Below are positions 40,967-49,217 of a stretch of DNA of 64,000 nucleotides, piece by piece. This stretch comes from UBA9732 sp963599445 (GTDB lineage: Bacteria > Spirochaetota > Spirochaetia > Sphaerochaetales > Sphaerochaetaceae): contig CAVBWZ010000007.1 of NCBI GenBank assembly GCA_963599445.1, positions 86,419-150,418 of the forward strand, written 5' to 3'. The notes beneath the pieces were generated by a model. It was not told the origin of the DNA, did no database searches, and was given only the letters and a program-made list of their open reading frames with translations. How positions within the stretch are numbered: the stretch's first letter is position 1; each line of letters begins with the position of its first letter. The position numbers and the translations under genes are program-made.

Positions 40967-43006
40967 ATGAACATAGAGGAACTATCCGTCAGCGAGGCAC
41001 GGTTCTCATACGACAAGGCCATGGTCGAGGCTTTGGTCCAGGAAGTAAGGGGAAGTGGCCATAGGAGTGCAATCGTAGGCCAACCCAGAGCTCTGAGCGC
41101 CCTAAGAATGGGCATGAGCGTGAACACAAAGGGCTACAACATATACATAAGCGGTGAGGATGGCACAGGCCGCCACAGTGCAGTGAGACAGATAGCCGCT
41201 TCGTTGGAACATGGCGGTTCTGGCGTTTCCGGTTCAAATGGAGTCTCCTGTTCCAGTGCTTTGGATCTCCTGTACGCCTGCAACTTCGACAGAAACGAAG
41301 CTCCTTTCCTCCTTGCCTTGCCATCACCGCTTGGCGCTTCGCTTTCCTCTTATATGGAAAGGATTTCAGGTTGTGTTGATAGTGGAAAATGGACCGAGGC
41401 GGTTGCGCTTGAAGAAGAGCTTGAAGGTTCTTTGGGAACTGTTGCGAGCCCACTTCTTCCAACCTACTTCTCGCAGGTGCATTCTTCTCTTGCAAGGAGA
41501 AGCGGCGACCCCTCTTCCTATCTTGTGAACATGATACATGACGGCTCTTCGGATGCAGGACGTATGGGCGAGCATACGACAAGACCTCTTGTCGAAGAGT
41601 ACCATCCAACACATGCAAACATGTTCGGTCAGATAACAAAGCAGAACATGTCCTGCCACCTGAGCCTTTCAGGAGGCTCTCTTCTGGATGCAGTTGGCGG
41701 TTTCTTTGTTGTACGCGCAGACAAGCTTCTGACGCAAAGCCAAAGCCAGCATTCGCTGTGGTCGTTGTGGGACAGCCTCAAGCTGTTTGCAGAAAGCTCA
41801 AGCTTCACTGTAAGCGGAGACAACTCCCAGGACCAGCTTTTCATAAGGCCCGTCGTTTCACAGCTTCCAGTGAAGATAATCCTCATTGGAAGCGATGCCC
41901 TGTACGACAAGCTGTGCGAGAATGACGACGAATTCCTAAGGCTTTTCAAAGTATCCGCGGAGTTCGATTTCTCAATGCCTGCAAACGAAGAAAACATAAA
42001 GGGGACGATAGCCTACATCTTAGATGTGATAGAGAAAAACAACTTGAAGCCTATAGATCAAGATGCTATTTGCGAACTTCTGCGCTACAGTTCGTGGTAT
42101 GCGGAGATGCGTGGGGAACTCACGACAAAGCTCTCTTTCATTGGAGATTTGGCTTTTGAAGCGAACTACATAGCCGTGCACAAAGGAGCCCCTTCGATAG
42201 ACGAATCCAGCGTCAAGGAAGCCGTGAACGCACGTGACTTTGCAAACGGAATCACGGAGGAGCGCATAAACAAGGAGATTCAGGACGGCGAGATGATAAT
42301 CTCCCTCTCCGGCACAAAGGTAGGAGTCGTGAACGGCCTTGCCGTCATGGACAGGGGCCTTGCTTCGTTTGGAACTCCAACGGTGATTTCAGTATCCGTT
42401 GCACCCGGCTCAGAGGGCATCGTGAACATAGAGCACGAAGCTGGCCTTTCAGGGGAGATCCACGACAAGGGACTTTTGATACTGGAAGGATACCTTCGCA
42501 AGCAGTACGCACGCACCTTCCCTCTTTCCATCTATGCAGGAATATGCTTTGAACAGTCTTATGCCGAGGTCGATGGCGACAGCGCCTCCTCTTCAGAGCT
42601 TTTCGCCCTGCTCTCTGCAATTGGAGAGCTTCCGGTCCGTCAGGACATAGCCGTGACAGGCTCCGTGAACCAACTTGGAGACATCCAACCTGTTGGCGGA
42701 ATCAACGAAAAGATAGAAGGGTTCTTCTCCATTTGCGAGAAGATGGGCCTGTCTGGAAAGCAGGGTGTCATAATCCCTCGCCAGAATGTGAAGTCCCTCA
42801 TCCTTCCGGAGCGCATCGTGAAGGCAATAGAGGAAAAACGCTTCCACATCTATCCAATATCGTCCATAGACCAAGGCATGGAAATTCTGACCCTGCGCCC
42901 AAGCGGTGAACGCAACGTGAAGGGCAACTTCCCACCAAACACCGTCAACCGCATAATCGAAGACCGCCTCAAGAAACTCTACGAGCTCTCCAAACCCGCA
43001 AACTAG
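40967..43006 (+). CDS. Lon-family protease (AAA_32/LonB-like, single-chain)
   Basis: 679 residues. N-terminal substrate/ATPase part with GEDGTGRHSAVRQI in place of the usual Walker A GxxGxGKT, as in the AAA_32 Lon group; middle helical region; C-terminal S16 protease domain with catalytic Ser in DGDSASSSELFAL and Lys in GGINEKIEGF. Lon proteases degrade misfolded and regulatory proteins in the cytoplasm. No membrane span, unlike archaeal LonB. Walker A Arg replacement may lower ATP hydrolysis. Confidence 0.9.
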   Translation: MNIEELSVSEARFSYDKAMVEALVQEVRGSGHRSAIVGQPRALSALRMGMSVNTKGYNIYISGEDGTGRHSAVRQIAASLEHGGSGVSGSNGVSCSSALDLLYACNFDRNEAPFLLALPSPLGASLSSYMERISGCVDSGKWTEAVALEEELEGSLGTVASPLLPTYFSQVHSSLARRSGDPSSYLVNMIHDGSSDAGRMGEHTTRPLVEEYHPTHANMFGQITKQNMSCHLSLSGGSLLDAVGGFFVVRADKLLTQSQSQHSLWSLWDSLKLFAESSSFTVSGDNSQDQLFIRPVVSQLPVKIILIGSDALYDKLCENDDEFLRLFKVSAEFDFSMPANEENIKGTIAYILDVIEKNNLKPIDQDAICELLRYSSWYAEMRGELTTKLSFIGDLAFEANYIAVHKGAPSIDESSVKEAVNARDFANGITEERINKEIQDGEMIISLSGTKVGVVNGLAVMDRGLASFGTPTVISVSVAPGSEGIVNIEHEAGLSGEIHDKGLLILEGYLRKQYARTFPLSIYAGICFEQSYAEVDGDSASSSELFALLSAIGELPVRQDIAVTGSVNQLGDIQPVGGINEKIEGFFSICEKMGLSGKQGVIIPRQNVKSLILPERIVKAIEEKRFHIYPISSIDQGMEILTLRPSGERNVKGNFPPNTVNRIIEDRLKKLYELSKPAN

Positions 43007-43024
43007 TTGGATCCAGCCTTGTGG

Positions 43025-44014
43025 CTATTTCTCCAAGACCACCCATGTTCCTGCCTTGTTTGACCCTTGCCTCAAGAGAAGACCTTCCCCTTTGAGTCGT
43101 GCTAACATACGCTCTACCTGACGTGATGACATTCCAAGAGCCAATGCAACGACTCTAGCCGATGCCTTTGGATTTTCTTTCAGGTATTTCAAAACCTTAG
43201 CCTTTGCATCTTCATTTATTCCGACATTTATTCCGACATCACCCCCGTTTATTCCGACATTTCGCTTGAGGGCATCCCTAACAACGTTGAGCATGAACTC
43301 TATGAACCTAGTGGATTTGCCCTCGTTGTCAGAATCGGCAAGAGCCTTGTAATATTCCTCCCGCCTTTCATACACAAGGCTTTCGATAGGAAGCCACGCA
43401 AACAAAGGCTCCCATTTGGAGAGTATGAGTGTATGCCACAGCCTTCCGGTTCTTCCATTGCCATCTGAGAAAGGATGGATGTACTCGAACTCATAGTGAA
43501 AGATACAGGCCTTTATCAATGGATGGAGATTTGAATCTTTTGTCCACTTGGCCAACTGTTCGACGAATGCAGGAACATACTCAGGCATAGTTCCCATATG
43601 GATGAGCTCGCTCCCCTTGTATACGCCAACACCTCTGGCTCTGAAGCTCCCTGCATCGTTTGAAAGCCCTCTCATCATAATTCCATGAGCTCTAAGTAAA
43701 TCCTTTACGGAATAAGGATTGAACGACGGCATTTCATTGTAGGCATTATATGCGTTTTGGACTTCAATTATATCTTTCCTGGGAGCTACGACACGTTTGC
43801 CGTCTATCACAGCGGAAACCTGATATTCCGTAAGGGAGTTATGTTCTATTGACAACGAAGAATATATGGTCTTTATCCTGTTCTTCTTCCTTAGTTTTGG
43901 GTTTCTAGAAAAGTTTGGTGCCGCTTGGATTTTGCCGACCATTTGGCATATCTCGACCACAAGGTTGGCAATGTTCTCTGTAATATCGAAAGGAGGTTTG
44001 TATCCTGCATCCAT
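43025..44014 (-). CDS. Fic-family adenylyltransferase with C-terminal winged helix
   Basis: 329 residues. Fic motif HPFSDGNGRTGR (AMP transfer), preceded by SLSIEHNSLT, a variant of the inhibitory SxxxE helix. Residues about 258-272 are a VGIN-repeat linker (DVGINVGINED) from tandem 12-mers; the last 60 residues (ASARVVALALGMSSRQVERM) form a winged helix for DNA binding. Such proteins are class II Fic enzymes that AMPylate a target and may self-regulate. The same 12-mers lie in its leader. ATG 44014. Confidence 0.9.
   Translation of the reverse strand: MDAGYKPPFDITENIANLVVEICQMVGKIQAAPNFSRNPKLRKKNRIKTIYSSLSIEHNSLTEYQVSAVIDGKRVVAPRKDIIEVQNAYNAYNEMPSFNPYSVKDLLRAHGIMMRGLSNDAGSFRARGVGVYKGSELIHMGTMPEYVPAFVEQLAKWTKDSNLHPLIKACIFHYEFEYIHPFSDGNGRTGRLWHTLILSKWEPLFAWLPIESLVYERREEYYKALADSDNEGKSTRFIEFMLNVVRDALKRNVGINGGDVGINVGINEDAKAKVLKYLKENPKASARVVALALGMSSRQVERMLARLKGEGLLLRQGSNKAGTWVVLEK
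43215..43259. repeat. Tandem 12-mer TTTATTCCGACA inside fic
   Basis: Copies at 43215-43226, 43227-43238 and 43248-43259; they encode the VGIN linker. The same 12-mer is at 44075-44098, upstream of the gene. Confidence 0.75.
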
Positions 44015-44074
44015 AGGCTGAGCCCTTCTTTTTTTGTACTATAAACCTACAGCACACAGAATCTCTTTTCAAGA

Positions 44075-44098
44075 TTTATTCCGACATTTATTCCGACA
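44075..44098. repeat. Tandem 12-mer TTTATTCCGACA in fic leader
   Basis: Two exact back-to-back copies (44075-44086, 44087-44098), 61-84 bp upstream of the fic start codon. Identical to the coding repeats at 43215-43259. Confidence 0.7.
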
Positions 44099-44106
44099 TT
44101 CTCAAA

Positions 44107-44176
44107 GTCCGTGCGCCATTTCGCCGGCGCATCAAGGCGCACTAGGGCGGACCATGGCGCATCAGGGCGCATCAAA
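44107..44176. repeat. 10-bp tandem array (locus D)
   Basis: Five exact-phase units: GCGCATCAAG, GCGCACTAGG, GCGGACCATG, GCGCATCAGG, GCGCATCAAA (44127-44176), with looser units from 44107. Reverse complement matches locus B units such as CTGATGCGCC. Lies between the fic leader and the psp operon terminator. Confidence 0.85.
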
Positions 44177-44209
44177 AAACGCACCCTGAGTCTGACCCAA
44201 GGTGCGTTT
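44177..44209 (-). terminator. Terminator of the pspA-pspC operon
   Basis: AAACGCACC (44177-44185) with GGTGCGTTT (44201-44209). Read on the minus strand the stem runs into TTTTTT. It lies 24 bp after the pspC stop. Confidence 0.85.
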
Positions 44210-44232
44210 GAAATCATTTAAAGATATGAAGC

Positions 44233-44589
44233 CTACTTTCCGGAGTTGAAACGGGAATCCCACTCGTTCTCCTTTTTCCTGCGTTCGTAGCGCTCGCTGG
44301 CATCGGAATCGGAACTGGATTTGGAGTTCACGAAGTCATCGGGCTCCGGATTGTAGTAGTAGGTGTGTTTGGAGTTCCTTGGGTCGTCTTCGTCCTCGTA
44401 TGGGTTTACGGGAAGAAGGAATCCTAGGATGCAGTATATCACAAGACAGGGAACGATCGCCGTGCAGCATGCAAGTATGATCACTGCAAGCCTGACGGAA
44501 CCTTCCGGGAGGTCCCTCCACTGGGCGATGCCCTTGCAAACACCAAAGATTTCACCATGCTTCGATCTATAAAGTCTCTTGGTTGCCAT
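44233..44589 (-). CDS. pspC: PspC-domain membrane protein
   Basis: 118 residues from ATG 44589 (AAGGGG upstream). PspC fold: LYRSKHGEIFGVCKGIAQWR, then one long span VRLAVIILACCTAIVPCLVI with YCILGFLLP, then a charged cytoplasmic tail. Senses envelope stress with PspA/PspF in other bacteria. Follows pspA on the same strand, and both likely read from the sigma-54 promoter at 45420-45436. Confidence 0.93.
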   Translation of the reverse strand: MATKRLYRSKHGEIFGVCKGIAQWRDLPEGSVRLAVIILACCTAIVPCLVIYCILGFLLPVNPYEDEDDPRNSKHTYYYNPEPDDFVNSKSSSDSDASERYERRKKENEWDSRFNSGK

Positions 44590-44639
44590 TTTTAACCCCT
44601 TCACAATTCGTTGTATTGTTTCGCTGTATTCTGTTGCGC

Positions 44640-45353
44640 TTATTTGCTTTCCATCTTCTTCTTGAGGGCGTCGAGCTCCTTCTGGATTTCGTCAAGCTCC
44701 TCAAGGTCTCTGAACTTGCTGTCCAAATCATCGGCAGCCTTGTCCTGTTCCTTTCTGGCGTTCATCCTGTTGATGCGCTCCTCCATTCTGTTGAAGCGCT
44801 CCATCGGATCTTCGCCGTTGCCGTAGCCGCTTGAGCCGCCAAAGCCATCACCTGGAGCCTTGCCGTTTGTGCCGGTTCCATAGGAGAACCCCTTGGAATC
44901 CTGCGCTTGGGCCTGAGCCTTCTGATTTGCCTCCCTCATGCTCTGGTACTTTGCCTTTGCACCTGCAAGCTTCTCTTCAAGCTTTGCAATGTCATCCTTG
45001 TACTTGGCAATGGTGGCATCGTACTTGGAAGCTTCCTCCTGAAGGGCTGAGAGCTCCTGTGAAAGCTTCTTCTTCTCAAGGAGCGCTTCGCGGGCAAGAG
45101 CGTCGCGTCCGCTTGCGATTGCAAGCTCGGCCCTGTTCTGCCAGCGTCCAATCAGGGACTCAAGCTCCTTGGCTTTCCTGTCCATTGTGTTCTTGCTGCC
45201 AATGGCCGCCGCACAGTTGGACTTTATCTCTATGATGGTGTCCTCCATCTCGTTTATCATGAGCTTTATCATCTTCTCTGGGTCTTCAGCCTGATCGAGA
45301 AGAGCGTTTATGTTGGAATTGACTATATCCAGGAACCTTGAAAAAACTCCCAT
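44640..45353 (-). CDS. pspA: Phage shock protein A (PspA/IM30)
   Basis: 237 residues, ATG 45353. N-terminal amphipathic helix MGVFSRFLDIVNSNINALLD is the membrane-binding end of PspA; the rest is a charged coiled coil (ALLEKKKLSQELSALQEEA). A Gly/Asn-rich spacer (SYGTGTNGKAPGDGFGGSSG) at about 165-190 interrupts the coiled coil and is unusual. Maintains inner-membrane integrity and restrains PspF. Divergent from pspF. Confidence 0.94.
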   Translation of the reverse strand: MGVFSRFLDIVNSNINALLDQAEDPEKMIKLMINEMEDTIIEIKSNCAAAIGSKNTMDRKAKELESLIGRWQNRAELAIASGRDALAREALLEKKKLSQELSALQEEASKYDATIAKYKDDIAKLEEKLAGAKAKYQSMREANQKAQAQAQDSKGFSYGTGTNGKAPGDGFGGSSGYGNGEDPMERFNRMEERINRMNARKEQDKAADDLDSKFRDLEELDEIQKELDALKKKMESK

Positions 45354-45419
45354 ATCAATATCTCCTTACCTTTGCGTTTTAGCTGGCGTCCTTATCGTTA
45401 GTCAGCACATCTAGATTAT

Positions 45420-45436
45420 AGCACGTTCCATGCCAA
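45420..45436 (-). promoter_or_regulatory. Sigma-54 promoter of pspA
   Basis: TTGGCATGGAACGTGCT on the minus strand: GG at -24 (45434-45433), ten bases, GC at -12 (45422-45421). 67 bp upstream of pspA. Needs an AAA+ activator, presumably PspF encoded divergently. Confidence 0.85.
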
Positions 45437-45468
45437 GTGCACCAAAACCCAACAGACAACAATAAAGG

Positions 45469-45542
45469 TGCCCATAAAAAGGCTTTTTTCAGCATTTATG
45501 GGCACAAAGTTAGTCATAAATCGCAAAAAAAGAAGATTTATG
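45469..45542. promoter_or_regulatory. Four-box CATAAA/TTTATG array between pspA and pspF
   Basis: Two perfect inverted repeats: TGCCCATAAA (45469-45478)/TTTATGGGCA (45495-45504) and CATAAATC (45515-45522)/GATTTATG (45535-45542). It sits 33-106 bp upstream of the -24 box of the pspA promoter, where an enhancer-binding protein should bind, so it may be the PspF upstream activating sequence. The same array is at 24469-24544. Confidence 0.65.
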
Positions 45543-45640
45543 TGCACCAAACCACAGGAACCAGAAGAACTCAGAGAGGAAACAATTGGCAAATACCGCC
45601 AATAATGGTAATATTTACCAAAAGGACTTACGCAAAACAC

Positions 45641-46705
45641 ATGGAACGACAGACGGAGAACTACATAGGGGAATCGGAAGTGTTTCTGGACTTCCAAAGA
45701 CGCATAGCGGATGCAGCAACGGTTGACCGCAGCGTACTTGTCATAGGAGAACGCGGAAGCGGAAAGGAACTTGCCGCAAGTAGGCTCCACTACCTATCCA
45801 AGCGTTGGCAGAAGAACATTGTGACGGTCAACTGCGCAGCCCTTGCCCCAACGCTCATAGAAAGCGAGCTCTTTGGCTACGAACAGGGAGCGTTCACGGG
45901 GGCTGGAAAGACACGCAAAGGACGCTTTGAGGAAGCCCAAGGAGGCACACTCTTCCTTGACGAAATAGGAAACATCCCCATGCAGGTACAGGAGAAGATA
46001 CTTCGCGTCGTGGAATATGGAACATACGAAAGGGTGGGATCGTCCGTCACACACGAAGCCGATGTCCGCATCATCGGCGCCACCAACGCAGATCTCAAGC
46101 AGATGTGCCGCGAAGGCAAATTCAAGGAAGACCTCCTTGACAGGCTGAGCTTTGAAGTCATCTTCGTTCCACCTCTTAGGGAACGCGGAGAAGACATCCT
46201 CATCCTTGCAAACTACTTCGCCTCGCGAATGGCAATGGAATGCGGCCTGCTCGAGACACCAATCTTCAGCGATGACGTACAGGAAACGCTTCTTTCCTAC
46301 TCATGGCCCGGAAACGTGCGAGAACTCAAGAACACAATAGAAAGGGCAGTCTACCGCAGCAAAGGCCAAGCCATCACGACAATCCAACTCGACCCCTTCG
46401 AAAACCCGTTCACCGCAGCAGGCCAATGCGCCAAAGAAAGCACAACGAACGCCAAAGCAATCCCTCCAATACAAAAGACCGATGTCCTTGAGTCTTCCAA
46501 AACAATGTCCTTTTCCTATGACAACATACCAATTAACAAGTTGAATGAAGCAAAAGAGGACATCGAGCGCAATCTTTTGGACAGAGCCTTGAAACAAGCG
46601 AACGGCAACCAGAAGGAAGCGGCGGCCCTCATGGAACTTTCCTACGACCAGTTCAGAGGTCTGTATAGAAAGCATAGAAGAGAAACTTTCAAAACTCCTT
46701 CATGA
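45641..46705 (+). CDS. pspF: PspF sigma-54-dependent activator
   Basis: 354 residues from ATG 45641; homology to E. coli PspF begins here (MERQTENYIGESEVFLDFQR), though a Shine-Dalgarno is not ideal. No N-terminal receiver domain, as in PspF. Walker A GERGSGKE, GAFTGA sigma-54 loop (GAFTGAGKTRKG), Walker B TLFLDEIGN, arginine finger region and a C-terminal Fis-type helix-turn-helix (EAAALMELSYDQF). An extra linker of about 50 residues precedes the helix-turn-helix. Drives pspA and probably pspA2. Confidence 0.93.
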   Translation: MERQTENYIGESEVFLDFQRRIADAATVDRSVLVIGERGSGKELAASRLHYLSKRWQKNIVTVNCAALAPTLIESELFGYEQGAFTGAGKTRKGRFEEAQGGTLFLDEIGNIPMQVQEKILRVVEYGTYERVGSSVTHEADVRIIGATNADLKQMCREGKFKEDLLDRLSFEVIFVPPLRERGEDILILANYFASRMAMECGLLETPIFSDDVQETLLSYSWPGNVRELKNTIERAVYRSKGQAITTIQLDPFENPFTAAGQCAKESTTNAKAIPPIQKTDVLESSKTMSFSYDNIPINKLNEAKEDIERNLLDRALKQANGNQKEAAALMELSYDQFRGLYRKHRRETFKTPS

Positions 46706-46721
46706 GTCTTGAAAGTTTCTC
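46680..46721. repeat. Inverted-repeat element at the pspF stop
   Basis: GAGAAACTTTCAA (46680-46692) with TTGAAAGTTTCTC (46709-46721), inner ACTC/GAGT. It overlaps the stop codon of pspF. One arm shares about 25 bases with the right end of 51131-51297 and, less well, with 59488-59520. Confidence 0.65.
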
Positions 46722-46745
46722 TAGAAAGTAAGGGATACATACAAA

Positions 46746-46771
46746 CAAAGCCGGGCGAAAACCCGGCTTTG
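46746..46771 (-). terminator. Bidirectional terminator between pspF and pspA2
   Basis: CAAAGCCGGG (46746-46755), 6-nt loop, CCCGGCTTTG (46762-46771). Works for pspA2 on the minus strand (TTTGTATG follows) and for pspF. Confidence 0.8.
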
Positions 46772-46792
46772 CGTTTGGAAACCAAGAGTCCC

Positions 46793-47485
46793 TTACTTTG
46801 CAGCAGGAACGTTCTTTGAACTGTTTGAACTACTTGGACTGAACTTTGCTTTGAGCTCTGCAAGCTCTGCATCCACACTTGCATCCTGCTCCATGGAAGC
46901 GAACTCGGTCTCCGTCCTGTAGGACTGAGCGGACATATTGGCCTGAGCTTCAAGACGCTCAACACGCTCCTCCATTTCATTGAACCGTTTGATTGCATCG
47001 CTGCAATCGAATGAGCTGAGCTGCTTCTCGACCTCAATCCTCTCTTTGGCATGCTCCGCTCTGGCGACAAGGGTCCTTTCCTTGTCCTTGACTTCCTGGA
47101 GCTTATCTGTAAGCTTCTTGATCTGGGCTTCCTGGCTTGCCTGAATCTCCTTCAATGTCACAAGCTCCTCCTCCACTGCCTTGGCGCGGGCGGCGGTGCG
47201 CTGCTTCTCCGCAATGGCTTCCTTTGCAAGGTCGTCCTTGCTGTTCTTCACAGCCATCTGGGCTCTTATCTCCCAACGAGTTGTTGCAGCGTTGTACTCT
47301 TCAAGGGCCTTCTCGCGGCCTTTGATGTTGCAACGGGTCTCGGCTGCGGACTCCTTAGCCTTGCCAAGGGTGTCCTCCATTTGTGTAATGGAATAGCGGA
47401 TTATCTTGGAAGGATTCTCAAGCTTGTCCAATGCATGGTTTACATTTGAGCTGAATATCTGACCGATTCTTTTAAACGTGTTCAT
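46793..47485 (-). CDS. Second PspA/IM30-family protein
   Basis: 230 residues, ATG 47485. N-terminal FKRIGQIFSSNVNHALDKLE then a charged coiled coil (KAVEEELVTLKEIQASQEAQ) identify the PspA/IM30 family. Distinct from the first PspA (shorter loop, no Gly-rich spacer). Has its own sigma-54 promoter. Paralogue pairs such as Vipp1/PspA exist elsewhere; here the second may have a separate membrane role. Confidence 0.9.
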   Translation of the reverse strand: MNTFKRIGQIFSSNVNHALDKLENPSKIIRYSITQMEDTLGKAKESAAETRCNIKGREKALEEYNAATTRWEIRAQMAVKNSKDDLAKEAIAEKQRTAARAKAVEEELVTLKEIQASQEAQIKKLTDKLQEVKDKERTLVARAEHAKERIEVEKQLSSFDCSDAIKRFNEMEERVERLEAQANMSAQSYRTETEFASMEQDASVDAELAELKAKFSPSSSNSSKNVPAAK

Positions 47486-47544
47486 TTCTGTTCTCCTACG
47501 TCTTTGGTTTTCTTTTCATGTCCTTTTGGGGACGCAAACCACGT

Positions 47545-47561
47545 AGCAAAACACGTGCCAA
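47545..47561 (-). promoter_or_regulatory. Sigma-54 promoter of the second pspA
   Basis: TTGGCACGTGTTTTGCT on the minus strand: GG (47559-47558), ten bases, GC (47547-47546), essentially consensus. 60 bp upstream of the ATG. No CATAAA/TTTATG array here. Confidence 0.88.
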
Positions 47562-47623
47562 GTCAGACTAATTGATTATCTAAAAACGAATTGCATCAAA
47601 CCAATCAAAAGGCGAATCCAACA

Positions 47624-48397
47624 TCAGACACCAGTTGGCGAAAAATACCAATGCTGCATGAGGATTCCTGCAGCGACGGACACATTCAAGGAGCCTTTGC
47701 TCCCACCCATTGGGATGGAGACCCGCCTTCCTGTGCAGGCAAGCACAGCAGGACTTATTCCAAATTCCTCGGATCCAAGGACGGCGACACCACAGGAAGG
47801 GAAATCGAAGTGGTTTATGTCCTCGCCTCCCACTTCAAGTGCCAGAACCTGGGAGGGGTCGTATGTTTTGAGGAATTCAACGACATCGGTCTGGGACATG
47901 AAAGACCAGTCCACGGTGGAGGTCGTGCCCATGGAGGTGCGTTTGGCGCGCACGTGTTCGGGTGAGGCGGTGCCGTCCACGAGGATTATGCGGCGGATGC
48001 CAAAGGAGTCTGCGCTGCGGAAGATTGCGCCCACGTTGTATGGGCTGCGGATGCGGTCCAGAACCAGAATCTTGTCTTGGATGACGCGTGCGTTGGCGTC
48101 AAGGCCCCCTTCTAAGGTGCGAAAATCCCAGTCGGACGGCTCGCTTCCAAGGCGGGTGAGGATTGCCTTGCTCATGTCGTCAAGAATAATTGCAAGCTCT
48201 TTGCCGTTAGAAGCGGCTGCACCGCAACCATCGCAGGCAACAGGTTCGAATCCCGCAAGAGGGACTATGTCGTTGATGTACTGCATGTCCACAGAGCGTC
48301 CGGCTGCCGCCTCGAACGCCGCATCATGCAGGATTATGGAGATTTTGCGAAGACGGGTGTTGTCCTTAAGGGAAAGGAGCTTTTTCTTTGTTATCAT
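47624..48397 (-). CDS. TrmH/SpoU-family RNA 2-prime-O-methyltransferase
   Basis: 257 residues. SpoU motifs: ILVLDRIRSPYNVGAIFRSA (motif 1), AVLGSEEFGISPAVL (motif 2) and RVSIPMGGSKGSLNVSVAAG (motif 3), forming the knotted SAM site. The N-terminal 100 residues are a helical RNA-binding part unlike the L30e domain of RlmB. rRNA or tRNA target not determined. Next to rsmI on the same strand. Confidence 0.9.
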   Translation of the reverse strand: MITKKKLLSLKDNTRLRKISIILHDAAFEAAAGRSVDMQYINDIVPLAGFEPVACDGCGAAASNGKELAIILDDMSKAILTRLGSEPSDWDFRTLEGGLDANARVIQDKILVLDRIRSPYNVGAIFRSADSFGIRRIILVDGTASPEHVRAKRTSMGTTSTVDWSFMSQTDVVEFLKTYDPSQVLALEVGGEDINHFDFPSCGVAVLGSEEFGISPAVLACTGRRVSIPMGGSKGSLNVSVAAGILMQHWYFSPTGV

Positions 48398-48406
48398 GCT
48401 ACGCTG

Positions 48407-49129
48407 TCACCGCTCCCCGCCACCATCGCCATCTTCGTCATCGTCGCAGTCGCCTTTCGAGCGGCTACTGGGGAGTATGCACAGCGCAAACTCCCCCTTC
48501 ACGACCTTTAGCTCTTCCTTGACTTGAGCTGGCGTGCCGCTGACTATCTGCTCGAATGCTTTTGTGAGTTCGCGTCCAAGAACGATGGTCCTGTCAGGAC
48601 ACAGCTCGTTTAGCTCGTCCAAGAGCTTCACCACCCTGAATGGGGATTCGTAGATTATGAACGCCTCGTCGCGTTCCAGAAGCTCCTTGATGCGGTTCTT
48701 GCGCCTGCCGCTCTTGGGGCTTAGGAAACCTTCGAAGGTGAAGGTCTTCCCTGCAAGTCCGCTTGCGCTTATGAGAGTTACGCAGGCGCTGGCTCCTGGA
48801 ATTGGAACCACATCATAGCCTGCCTCCCTTACCGTTCTGACAAGCCTACTGCCAGGGTCGCTAACACCAGGGGTTCCAGCATCGCTTACATACGCCACAT
48901 CCAGTCCTTGGTCCAAGAGATTCACTATTCCCTGACTGGATGCCGCTTCGTTGTGGGCATGGCACGCAATGAGGCGTTTGCCGGTTATCTCAAGGTGAGT
49001 GAGCATCGTCTGCGTGTGACGGGTATCCTCGCAGGCTATCACGGGTACTTCCTTGAGCGTCCTTATTGCCCTGAGCGTTATGTCATCCAAGTTTCCAATT
49101 GGAGTTCCAACAATGTATAGCGTACTCAT
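48407..49129 (-). CDS. rsmI: 16S rRNA 2-prime-O-methyltransferase RsmI
   Basis: 240 residues from ATG 49129, where the fold begins (LYIVGTPIGNLDDITLRAIR); a longer frame upstream is not supported. Typical motifs: ACEDTRHTQTML, ISDAGTPGVSDPG-like YVSDAGTPGVSDPG, VVPIPGASACVTLISASGL, EGFLSPKSGRR. It 2-prime-O-methylates C1402 of 16S rRNA. Acidic C-terminal tail (DCDDDEDGDGGGER) is unusual. Divergent from the nitroreductase. Confidence 0.94.
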   Translation of the reverse strand: MSTLYIVGTPIGNLDDITLRAIRTLKEVPVIACEDTRHTQTMLTHLEITGKRLIACHAHNEAASSQGIVNLLDQGLDVAYVSDAGTPGVSDPGSRLVRTVREAGYDVVPIPGASACVTLISASGLAGKTFTFEGFLSPKSGRRKNRIKELLERDEAFIIYESPFRVVKLLDELNELCPDRTIVLGRELTKAFEQIVSGTPAQVKEELKVVKGEFALCILPSSRSKGDCDDDEDGDGGGER

Positions 49130-49217
49130 ATCGTCAAGATTATTGCATATTGCAAAAAATTTTAAAAGGACGCAGAATCCACTGGTGGCATTGAAGACCA
49201 CAACAGGAGATTCTTGT

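Noticed and set aside
45437..45640. N-terminal extension of pspF
   Set aside because: The extension reads through the regulatory four-box array and has no homology to PspF, whose similarity starts at 45641.
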